DNA from: Marinagarivorans sp. UBA5868
GTDB taxonomy: Bacteria > Pseudomonadota > Gammaproteobacteria > Pseudomonadales > Cellvibrionaceae
Reading direction: 5' to 3'
Assembly (NCBI GenBank): GCA_002432095.1
Contig: DJFQ01000233.1
Span: forward strand, 6,242 to 11,661
Length of the DNA stretch: 5,420 bases
How positions within the stretch are numbered: position 1 is the stretch's first letter; every line of letters starts with the position of its first letter. A program made the position numbers and the translations under genes. The notes below the pieces were generated by a model. The model searched no databases and was not told the DNA's origin. It was given only the letters and a program-made list of their open reading frames with translations. This document shows positions 1 to 5,196 of the stretch, piece by piece.

Positions 1-771
1 GCGGAAGCGATGTTGGTCAACAGTATTTTCAGCACCATACGCAATCCCGCACAAAGACAAATGGCGGCGCTGGCAGGTAGCGAACAGGAAAAAATCCGCC
101 GCTATCTGCAGGCGATCAACAGTGTTGAGGACAAGCGCAAACCGGTGGTTGCATTTAACGGCGGTTATACACTTTCGGATATTCCCGTAAAAGGACAAAA
201 CCGACTGGCGGATGTCGAGCACTATCTGGATATGATCAAGGTGGCGTTTGCCAATAATCTCACCACCACAGCGGTGCTGGGTATCGGTGATATTCACAGC
301 ATTTCCCAGTTCCACCACGAGCACGCCCACGCGGACACGGACGTCTGGTGGGATACACGCATTGATTTTGCGTCCAGCATCGCCAATTTCGCTCGCAGTC
401 TCGCCGCAATAACCGATGTGGACGGCCGTTCATTATTGGATAACACGTTGATCGTTTTGACTGGCGAAGTCGGCGATGGACGCCACGATGTATTGCGCAA
501 AGGTCATATTCTGGTGGGTGGGGGCAGCCGAATTCAGACCGGTCGCTATATGAAGTTGGATGTCGTTGAGGGTCAGGCAAATATCGATAAATTAATGCGC
601 GAGGATGCAAAAGGCATTGCCCAGCCGCAAATTAATTTCGGTAACAAAAGAGCCATGCGGGTTGGGTCGCGCACTAATGCGGATTTATTGCGTGACATAG
701 GCAACATCGCGGGTCTTAGTCTCAACGAGTTCGGCCTGCCGACACAGAACAAAGGCTACATCCTTTTATAA
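1..771 (+). CDS. DUF1552 (HXXSHH-family) protein, C-terminal part; 5' end outside window
   Basis: The frame is open from base 1 (Ala-Glu-Ala before the first ATG at 10) to TAA at 769-771, so the gene almost certainly starts upstream of the window; the Met at 10 is probably internal. About 256 residues are visible. Recognisable DUF1552 features, numbered from that Met, are the helix EQEKIRRYLQAINSVEDK (25-42), the block DMIKVAFANNLTTTAVLGIG, a His-rich stretch FHHEHAHAD (about 102-110), SLLDNTLIVLTGEVGDGRHD, the glycine-rich ILVGGGSRIQTGRY, and a C-terminal segment resembling the family's usual end (NADLLRDIGNIAGLSLNEFG). Members usually carry an N-terminal export signal (often Tat) and are often encoded beside DUF1588/DUF1592 cytochrome-c-like proteins; neither can be checked here. 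Biochemical function is unknown. The family's HXXSHH signature reads HEHAHA here. The family call is from motif recognition only. Confidence 0.75.
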   Translation, partial: AEAMLVNSIFSTIRNPAQRQMAALAGSEQEKIRRYLQAINSVEDKRKPVVAFNGGYTLSDIPVKGQNRLADVEHYLDMIKVAFANNLTTTAVLGIGDIHSISQFHHEHAHADTDVWWDTRIDFASSIANFARSLAAITDVDGRSLLDNTLIVLTGEVGDGRHDVLRKGHILVGGGSRIQTGRYMKLDVVEGQANIDKLMREDAKGIAQPQINFGNKRAMRVGSRTNADLLRDIGNIAGLSLNEFGLPTQNKGYILL

Positions 772-838
772 AATCTTGCCGAGGGTAGGGCGGTTCTTAC
801 CCATCTGGCCACTGGCTACCGGCGCGAATGGTCCCTAC

Positions 839-851
839 AATGGCCGCCATT
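839..851. promoter_or_regulatory. 13-bp perfect dyad upstream of the SemiSWEET gene (possible operator)
   Basis: AATGGC and GCCATT flank a single central C at 845. The symmetric element ends 14 bases before the preferred SemiSWEET ATG (866). An imperfect outer CCGG...CCGG pair also surrounds it. The dyad is visible in the sequence; a role as a regulator binding site is only inferred from its position, and a 6+1+6 palindrome can arise by chance. Confidence 0.25.
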
Positions 852-865
852 TGCCGGTGCCACGT

Positions 866-1144
866 ATGTTGTCTTCCGAAGTCGTCGGTTATATCGCCGC
901 GTTTTTCACCACTTTCTCATTCGCTCCCCAGGCTTTCTTGACTTTGCGCACGCGGGATACCAGTGCGTTATCCCTCGGTATGTACAGTATGTTCGTCACA
1001 GGTGTTGCCATATGGTTGGTTTATGGCGCCTTAAAAGCCGATTGGATTATCGTAATGGCCAATGGGCTAACGTTGATGTTGGCGATGCCGATATTGGGTA
1101 TGAAAATTTACAATCGCCTTTGGGGAAACGAGCGCCCATTATAA
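866..1144 (+). CDS. SemiSWEET-type sugar transporter (MtN3/PQ-loop family)
   Basis: This encodes a 92-residue, very hydrophobic protein with three predicted membrane helices (about 5-25, 37-56, 60-82), the length of a bacterial SemiSWEET half-transporter. Such proteins dimerise in the inner membrane to move mono- or disaccharides by facilitated diffusion. Helix 1 ends with the PQ motif (Pro21-Gln22, in FSFAPQAFLTLRTRD). Trp50, Tyr53 and Asn66 have the same spacing as the Trp/Tyr/Asn of the sugar pocket in characterised SemiSWEETs. The ATG at 866 is chosen because the domain starts there. The same frame is open upstream to a TTG at 776, but those 30 residues (Pro-, Gly- and Arg-rich) do not look like a membrane protein. 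No clear Shine-Dalgarno precedes 866, and GTG at 857 is an alternative. The gene lies 94 bp after the DUF1552 gene. The transported sugar cannot be inferred. Confidence 0.85.
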   Translation: MLSSEVVGYIAAFFTTFSFAPQAFLTLRTRDTSALSLGMYSMFVTGVAIWLVYGALKADWIIVMANGLTLMLAMPILGMKIYNRLWGNERPL

Positions 1145-1145
1145 T
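1140..1145 (+). promoter_or_regulatory. Candidate -10 hexamer for the YceI lipoprotein gene
   Basis: A perfect TATAAT covers the last bases of the SemiSWEET gene, including its TAA. It lies 34 bases before the ATG of the next gene at 1180. The region 14 to 17 bases upstream (around 1117-1125, CCTTTGGGG) has only a poor match to TTGACA, so sigma70 use would depend on other elements. It would give a leader of roughly 25-30 bases including the AAGGGGGG ribosome-binding sequence. AT-rich stop-codon regions give such matches by chance, hence the modest confidence. Confidence 0.3.
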
Positions 1146-1167
1146 TTTTGGGTGAGATCCACCGCAA

Positions 1168-1175
1168 AAGGGGGG
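1168..1175 (+). promoter_or_regulatory. Ribosome-binding site of the YceI lipoprotein gene
   Basis: AAGGGGGG is a purine-rich Shine-Dalgarno-like run ending 4 bases before the ATG at 1180. It supports 1180 as the true start of the interrupted YceI gene. By contrast, the ATG at 1392, which opens the downstream reading frame, has no such sequence ahead of it. Confidence 0.5.
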
Positions 1176-1179
1176 CACT

Positions 1180-1844
1180 ATGCCGAGAGTTGTCCGGTAC
1201 AAGGTTTACCAGTTCGGAATTGTAATCGCCTGTTTACGAGGGCTATGGATTTATCTGGCGGTTATAACGAGCTTGCTGAGCGGTTGTGCGAATTTCCTAA
1301 AGCCAAATTTGCAAACAGAACTGGTGTCATTGCGCAGCGGATCCTATCAGCTCGACCGTAAACATGTGACGGTATTGTTTAAGTCGATCATATGGGCTTT
1401 TCGAAATTCGTAGGGCGCTTTAACGAGGTTGATGCGACCTTGGATTTTGATGCGAAAAATATCGGCGCTTCTCGCCTGGAAGCGGTGATTAATATGGCCA
1501 GTGTCGATGTGAATAACGAAAGCTTTGCTGCCACCCTGCGCGGGTCTCAATGGTTCAATACCGCGCAATTTCCGCAGGCCGTTTTTAAAACGGTGCAGGT
1601 TGTGAATATTTCTGGAAATAATGTGGATTTCGCTGGTGAACTGACTTTTCTTGGGACCACTCGCCCAGTTACCCTCAGCGTTCACTTTAACGGCGGCGCC
1701 ACCAATCTGCTGACTTACAAATACACCATCGGCTTTGCCGCCAGTAGCTTATTCAAGCGTTCCGACTTCGGTCTCGATAACCACATCCCATTAATCGGCG
1801 ATGAAATAGAAATCGAAGTGCACGCAGAGTTTATGAAGAACTGA
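1180..1844 (+). pseudogene. YceI-domain lipoprotein gene, interrupted by a -1 frameshift
   Basis: Two overlapping reading frames (1180-1413 and 1392-1844) together make one YceI-like protein. The first part has a hydrophobic signal segment ending in a lipobox, Leu-Ser-Gly-Cys (Cys36, then Ala), predicting an outer-membrane lipoprotein. It then begins the YceI domain with SGSYQLDRKHVTVLFK. The domain resumes in the other frame as VDHMGFSKFVGRFNEVDATL, and ends with the usual FGLDNHIPLIGDEIEIEVHAEF. Adding one G after AAG (1381-1383) would join them into a protein of about 221 residues. YceI proteins have a lipocalin-like fold, and some bind polyisoprenoids; the ligand here is unknown. The downstream frame could also be read as a 150-residue protein from ATG 1392, but that lacks the first strand, a signal peptide and a ribosome-binding site. 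A real pseudogene and a sequencing or assembly error cannot be told apart from this window. Confidence 0.8.
1380..1385 (+). other. Frameshift point in the YceI gene
   Basis: The sequence reads TTT AAG TCG in the upstream frame, whereas the downstream frame needs GTC GAT CAT ATG. Relatives would be expected to have AAG GTC GAT (Lys-Val-Asp), so one G of a GG pair is missing at 1383/1384. In the downstream frame a TAA at 1380-1382 closes the frame immediately before the junction, so the two frames join only at this spot. Confidence 0.75.
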
Positions 1845-1852
1845 TTTGAGGT

Positions 1853-3769
1853 CTACAGCGCACCGATTCGCGCGGCGTTGGGCTGATTGATGGTGTGCAG
1901 GCGGGCGGTAATAGCTTTCTCCATGCCGGTTTTATCCAGCCCCGCCTCAGCTAACTGTTTTGGCCGGCTGGCGTGTTCAATGAAGTGATCTGGGATGCCG
2001 AGAATAAGCAGTGGTTTAACCAAGCCCTGGGCAGCCAAAAATTCCGCCACCGCCGCACCCGCGCCGCCCGCGGTACTGCCTTCCTCCATCGTAACGATCA
2101 AGTCGCACTGAGTCGCGGCCTGGAGGACCATTTGCGTGTCCAAAGGCTTAATCCAGCGCATGTCGTAAAGGCTGTAGCCATATTGCTCCGCCACTTCCTT
2201 GGCATCGGCCAAAAGCGCGCCGAAATTAAGGATGGCAACCTGCCTGCCGCGAAGAATCTGCCTGCCTTGGCCAATCGGCAGACGTTGCCACTCCTGCTGA
2301 ATGGCTTCGCCGGGGCCGGTGCCGCGGGGATAGCGAACGGCGGCGGGACCTGCGTATTGGTAGGCGGTGGCGAGTAGTTGGTGGCACTCGTTTTCATCGC
2401 TCGGTGCCGCTAGGATCAAGTTGGGTACGCAACGCAAAAAGCTGATATCAAAACAGCCGGAGTGCGTCGGTCCGTCTTCCCCCACCAGGCCCGCGCGGTC
2501 AATGGCGAAAGTCACGTCCAAATTCTGCAGCGCCACATCGTGGACCAGTTGGTCGTAAGCGCGCTGCAAAAAGGTGGAGTAAATAGCCACTACCGGCTTG
2601 AACCCCTCACATGCCAATCCCGCCGCAAGAGTCACCGCGTGTTGCTCGGCGATGGCGACATCGTAAAAACGCTCGGGAAATTTGCGGCTGAATTCCACCA
2701 TGCCAGAGCCTTCGCACATGGCGGGGGTGATGGCGATCAATTTGCGGTCGCGGCCGGCGGTGTGACACAGCCAGTTGCCGAAAATGTCCTGATATTTGAT
2801 CTTGCTGGTGCCGGAAGCCTGGGCTTTGCCGCGGCTTTTCGGTTCGATTTTGTTGAGCGCGTGATAACCAACCGGATCGCGCTCTGCAGGCGCAAAGCCT
2901 TTGCCCTTTTGCGTGATCACATGCAGCAGCTTAGCGCCCGGAATATCGCTGAGGTTGCGCAGGTCATGCGTCAGCCGGGGTATGTCGTGGCCGTCGATGG
3001 GACCGACATAATAAAAACCGAGTTCTTCAAACAAGGTGCTTGGCGACACCATGCCTTTCATATGTTCTTCCGCTTTGCGCGCCAGCTCGCGCGCCTGCGG
3101 CAGTCCGCCGAGGACCTTTTTGCCGCTCTCGCGCAGGCTTGTGTAGAACTTACTGGCCCAGATGCGCGAGAAATAGGTTGCCAAGCCGCCGACGTTCGGC
3201 GAGATCGACATGTTGTTGTCGTTGAGCACTACCAGCAGGTCGGCTTTGGTATGGGCGGCATGGTTGAGCGCTTCAAATGCCATACCTGCCGTCATGGCAC
3301 CGTCACCAATCACCGCTACCGTTTTGTGGCGCTGTTCGAGATCGCGGTTAGCCAGGGCCATGCCGAGTGCTGCGCTGATAGACGTGCTCGAATGGCCCAC
3401 GCCAAAAGTGTCATAGGGACTTTCGCTGCGCTTGGGAAATCCGGCGAGACCTTCCGCTTGGCGGATAGTGGCCATCTGTTCGCGCCGGCCGGTGAGAATT
3501 TTGTGGGGATAGGTTTGATGACCCACGTCCCACACGATTCGGTCTTCGGGGGTGTTGAATACATAGTGCAGGGCGATGGTCAGCTCCACCACGCCCAAGC
3601 CGGCACCAAAATGGCCGCCGGTCTGGCCGACGGTATAAAGCAAAAATTCCCGCAGTTCCTCCGCCAGTTGTGGCAGTTGTTTCTCGCTGAGCACGCGCAG
3701 ATCGGCACCGCTATTCACGGTGTCGAGCAGTGGCGTCTGGGGCCGTTGCAGGGGAATTTCATCAAACAT
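1853..3769 (-). CDS. dxs: 1-deoxy-D-xylulose-5-phosphate synthase
   Basis: This encodes a 638-residue protein (E. coli enzyme 620) that condenses pyruvate and glyceraldehyde 3-phosphate into DXP using thiamine diphosphate and Mg2+, in the cytoplasm. The step opens the MEP isoprenoid pathway and also feeds thiamine and pyridoxal synthesis. Numbered from the chosen Met: GGHFGAGLG 51-59 (His53 matches catalytic His49 of E. coli), the ThDP/Mg motif GDGAMTAG from 155 with Asn183, and the AEQHAVT segment with catalytic Glu375 (E. coli Glu370). Arg403, Asp432 and His436 match substrate-phosphate and active-site residues. The transketolase pyrimidine and C-terminal domains follow in normal order and the gene is intact. 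Start: ATG at 3769 gives MFDEIPLQRP, like relatives, with GGGAA 11 bases ahead; an in-frame ATG at 3790 (seven residues longer) has no ribosome-binding site and lies inside a repeat. The gene ends 8 bp from the convergent YceI gene and lies 148 bp after apaH. Confidence 0.97.
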   Translation of the reverse strand: MFDEIPLQRPQTPLLDTVNSGADLRVLSEKQLPQLAEELREFLLYTVGQTGGHFGAGLGVVELTIALHYVFNTPEDRIVWDVGHQTYPHKILTGRREQMATIRQAEGLAGFPKRSESPYDTFGVGHSSTSISAALGMALANRDLEQRHKTVAVIGDGAMTAGMAFEALNHAAHTKADLLVVLNDNNMSISPNVGGLATYFSRIWASKFYTSLRESGKKVLGGLPQARELARKAEEHMKGMVSPSTLFEELGFYYVGPIDGHDIPRLTHDLRNLSDIPGAKLLHVITQKGKGFAPAERDPVGYHALNKIEPKSRGKAQASGTSKIKYQDIFGNWLCHTAGRDRKLIAITPAMCEGSGMVEFSRKFPERFYDVAIAEQHAVTLAAGLACEGFKPVVAIYSTFLQRAYDQLVHDVALQNLDVTFAIDRAGLVGEDGPTHSGCFDISFLRCVPNLILAAPSDENECHQLLATAYQYAGPAAVRYPRGTGPGEAIQQEWQRLPIGQGRQILRGRQVAILNFGALLADAKEVAEQYGYSLYDMRWIKPLDTQMVLQAATQCDLIVTMEEGSTAGGAGAAVAEFLAAQGLVKPLLILGIPDHFIEHASRPKQLAEAGLDKTGMEKAITARLHTINQPNAARIGAL

Positions 3770-3782
3770 GCTGGCGCGGGTT

Positions 3783-3831
3783 CCCGGCATTCAGTGGTAA
3801 CCGGGCATTCTATTGATTAGCCCGGGGCATT
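3783..3831. repeat. Three CCGGG-CATT direct repeats forming alternative hairpins in front of dxs
   Basis: On the plus strand the word occurs as CCCGGCATTC (3783-3792), CCGGGCATTC (3801-3810) and CCCGGGGCATT (3821-3831). The middle arm CCGGGC (3801-3806) can pair with GCCCGG (3820-3825), 6 bp, or as CCGGG with CCCGG (3783-3787), 5 bp. Both loops are 13 bases, and the two pairings exclude each other. In the dxs transcript the proximal arm covers the GGG of the putative ribosome-binding site for the ATG at 3769. The repeats and pairings are visible; a regulatory role is inference. They could equally be an operator array or a small duplication. Confidence 0.45.
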
Positions 3832-3835
3832 AAAA
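3807..3835 (-). promoter_or_regulatory. Candidate dxs promoter
   Basis: On the minus strand TAGAAT (3812 to 3807) matches 5 of 6 bases of a sigma70 -10 box. Seventeen bases upstream is TTTTAA (3835 to 3830), only 3 of 6 to TTGACA. The -10 lies in the AT-rich loop between the inverted GCCCGG/CCGGGC arms, an arrangement that would suit an operator over the promoter. Transcription would begin near 3800, about 30 bases before the ATG. The 148-bp gap after apaH makes a separate promoter plausible, but this exact one is weak. Confidence 0.25.
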
Positions 3836-3917
3836 GCGCGAATAGAGGAATTGGTGAGGCAGTTGGTTGAATGAAAGCTTGTGACTGATTTGACCATATG
3901 CGGATCATTTCAGCCGT

Positions 3918-4724
3918 TCAAGCTGCGTCCACGTCGACCCGCGCGCCGTCATCCAGACGTAACATTGTGAGCTTACCGCCCCAGACACACCCCGTATCGA
4001 GGGCGATAAAACGCGGTTTACCGGTGCGACCCTCCAGCGCGGCCCAATGGCCGAAGAGAAATACGGTGTGGCGATCGGCATCCAATCGCGGATAGTCATA
4101 CCAGGGTCGCATGCCTGGTGGTGCTTGGTCGCTGCCCTTTTTGGCAGCGAAGTCGAGAGTGCCATCGGGCGCGACAAAGCGCATTCGCGTGCAGTAGTTG
4201 ACGATCACCCGCAGTCGCTCGTTGCCAGTGAGGCCCGGCTCCCAGCGCGCCGGCTCGTTGCCGTACATCTGCTGAAGAAACTCCCGGTAGTCTGGTTGGC
4301 GCAAGCGCGCAGTGACTTCCGCCGCGTAGCCCGCTGCCTCCGCCGCAGTCCATATATGTGGGATGCCGGCGTGACACAGCACGTAGGGACCGTGCCGGTG
4401 AATCAATGGTTGGCGGCGCAACCAGTCGAGTAGTTCGTCTCGGTCTGGGGCATCAAGAACGTCGCGTAGGGTGTCCTTTTTCCCCGGCTTACGCGCTTGG
4501 GCGTCCACCCCCAGCAAGTGCAAGTCGTGATTGCCGAGAACGGTTAGAGCGCGATCGCCAAGGTTTTTGATAAAGCGCAGAGTGCTGAGGTTGTCCGGGC
4601 CGCGATTCACTAGGTCGCCGGCCAGCCAAAGTTGGTCGTGAGCGGGATCGAATGCCGCCTTGTCCAAAAGCCGACGGAATGCGTCGTAGCATCCTTGTAT
4701 GTCGCCGATAACGTAAGTCGCCAT
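3918..4724 (-). CDS. apaH: Symmetrical bis(5'-nucleosyl)-tetraphosphatase (Ap4A hydrolase / Np4 RNA decapping)
   Basis: This is a 268-residue protein of the metallophosphatase (PPP) superfamily; E. coli ApaH is 280. ApaH splits Ap4A symmetrically into two ADP and removes Np4 caps from bacterial RNA, in the cytoplasm. The metal-binding motifs appear in order: GDIQGC (7-12), GDLVNRGPDN (36-45), GNHDLHLLG (64-72), CHAGI (117-121) and FGHWAALEG (224-232), followed by ALDTGCVWGGKLT near the C-terminus. Gln replaces the His of the usual GDxHG in motif I; this is also seen in Pseudomonas-type ApaH as I recall it, so it is not a defect. The ATG at 4724 begins with MATYVIGD, exactly like E. coli MATYLIGD. 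The ribosome-binding site is weak (TGGATAG ending 9 bases before ATG) and coincides with one arm of an inverted repeat. It follows apaG by 100 bp in the ksgA-apaG-apaH order known from E. coli and Pseudomonas. Confidence 0.96.
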   Translation of the reverse strand: MATYVIGDIQGCYDAFRRLLDKAAFDPAHDQLWLAGDLVNRGPDNLSTLRFIKNLGDRALTVLGNHDLHLLGVDAQARKPGKKDTLRDVLDAPDRDELLDWLRRQPLIHRHGPYVLCHAGIPHIWTAAEAAGYAAEVTARLRQPDYREFLQQMYGNEPARWEPGLTGNERLRVIVNYCTRMRFVAPDGTLDFAAKKGSDQAPPGMRPWYDYPRLDADRHTVFLFGHWAALEGRTGKPRFIALDTGCVWGGKLTMLRLDDGARVDVDAA

Positions 4725-4733
4725 GATCAGTGA

Positions 4734-4785
4734 CTATCCAACGCAAAACCATCCATCGCAAAACTACCCACCGCAAAGTGGATAG
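4734..4785. repeat. Three imperfect 15-bp tandem repeats bounded by a 7-bp inverted repeat (apaG-apaH gap)
   Basis: Three adjacent 15-bp units sit at 4736-4750, 4751-4765 and 4766-4780, sharing the core AYCCAWCGCAAAAC; units 1 and 2 differ at two positions, and unit 3 is more diverged. The array is bracketed by CTATCCA (4734-4740) and TGGATAG (4779-4785), an exact inverted repeat with a 38-base loop. On the transcribed minus strand the downstream arm TGGATAG lies 9 bases before the apaH ATG and contains the only purine-rich segment there. No coding function is supported: a reading frame crossing it merely gives a repeated Leu-Arg-Trp peptide and then overlaps apaH out of frame. Confidence 0.6.
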
Positions 4786-4824
4786 AGCAGACGCTAACGA
4801 TTGAATGAGTGTGAGCCAACATCA

Positions 4825-5196
4825 TTAATGCAGCAGGTGCGGCGGCACCAGCGCGAACACGGGAATCGGCGCCTCAAATGAGGTGCCGGAGGTGGTGCGC
4901 ATCTGGTAGGTGCCGGTCATGGTGCCGGTTTCGGTGGGCAACACCACACCACTGCTATAGGTGTAGCTGGCGCCTGGTTCCAGGGTGGGTTGCTGGCCGA
5001 CGACGCCCATACCTTTGACTTCCTGCACCGCGTTATTGCCATCGGTGATCACCCAGTGACGGCTGATCAATTGTGCTTCCTCGGCGCCGCGGTTGGTCAA
5101 GGTGATGGTATAGCTGAAGACAAAACGATCCTCATCTGGCACGGATTGCTCGACCAGATATTGGGTTTTCACCGTGATGTCGATGGGGTGGTTCAT
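4825..5196 (-). CDS. apaG: ApaG domain protein (Co2+/Mg2+ efflux-associated)
   Basis: This encodes a 123-residue protein (E. coli ApaG 125) with the compact fibronectin-III-like ApaG fold. The core signature is present: the N-terminal strands ITVKTQYLVEQSVPDEDRF (7-25), YTITLTNRG (29-37), SRHWVITDG (45-53), GMGVVGQQPTLEPG (62-75), and TGTMTGTYQM (90-99) before the FEAPIPVF tail. ApaG has been linked to Co2+ resistance and Mg2+ transport in enterobacteria, but its molecular role is unresolved. The start at 5196 is supported by GGAG 10 bases upstream and by an ATGA overlap with the ksgA stop (5193-5196), indicating translational coupling. An open frame continues upstream to about 5331, but that is ksgA read in another frame. 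The gene precedes apaH with a 100-bp gap. Confidence 0.95.
   Translation of the reverse strand: MNHPIDITVKTQYLVEQSVPDEDRFVFSYTITLTNRGAEEAQLISRHWVITDGNNAVQEVKGMGVVGQQPTLEPGASYTYSSGVVLPTETGTMTGTYQMRTTSGTSFEAPIPVFALVPPHLLH

Noticed and set aside
260..610. A 116-codon open frame on the minus strand opposite the DUF1552 gene
   Set aside because: Low-complexity, Arg/Pro/His-rich translation that is the complement of a recognisable protein family.
767..774. TATAAA/TAAAAT at the DUF1552 stop codon as a SemiSWEET promoter
   Set aside because: No acceptable -35 element at 16-18 bases upstream; AT-rich stop regions often match -10 boxes by chance.
783..802. GGGTA / TACCC hairpin after the DUF1552 gene as a terminator
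   Set aside because: Only five base pairs with a 10-base loop and no following T-tract.
1133..1154. CGCCCA / TGGGTG hairpin after the SemiSWEET gene as a terminator
   Set aside because: It forms six pairs including a G-U, but the 10-base loop holds the T-run and no T-tract follows the stem, so it does not fit an intrinsic terminator.
1374..1392. Programmed -1 frameshifting in the YceI gene
   Set aside because: The junction has no X-XXY-YYZ slippery heptamer; backward slippage at AAG would read TAA. A deletion or sequence error explains it better.
1973..2377. A 134-codon open frame on the plus strand within the dxs 3' half
   Set aside because: Antisense shadow of conserved dxs sequence, with no domain and no plausible ribosome-binding site.
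2462..3820. A 452-codon open frame on the plus strand opposite dxs
   Set aside because: It lies almost wholly antisense to an intact, highly conserved dxs gene, has no recognisable domain, and its composition (rich in Arg, Ala, Gly, His) is typical of the reverse complement of a GC-rich gene.
4047..4433. A 128-codon open frame on the plus strand opposite apaH
   Set aside because: Antisense to conserved apaH motifs; no independent evidence of coding.
4689..4706. Gln instead of His in ApaH motif I (GDIQGC) as a catalytic defect
   Set aside because: As I recall, Pseudomonas-type ApaH proteins have the same GDLQGC form, and all other metal-binding motifs are intact.
4489..4776. A 95-codon minus-strand frame starting with a repeated Leu-Arg-Trp peptide
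   Set aside because: The peptide repeat comes from the 15-bp intergenic tandem repeats, and the rest overlaps apaH in the wrong frame.
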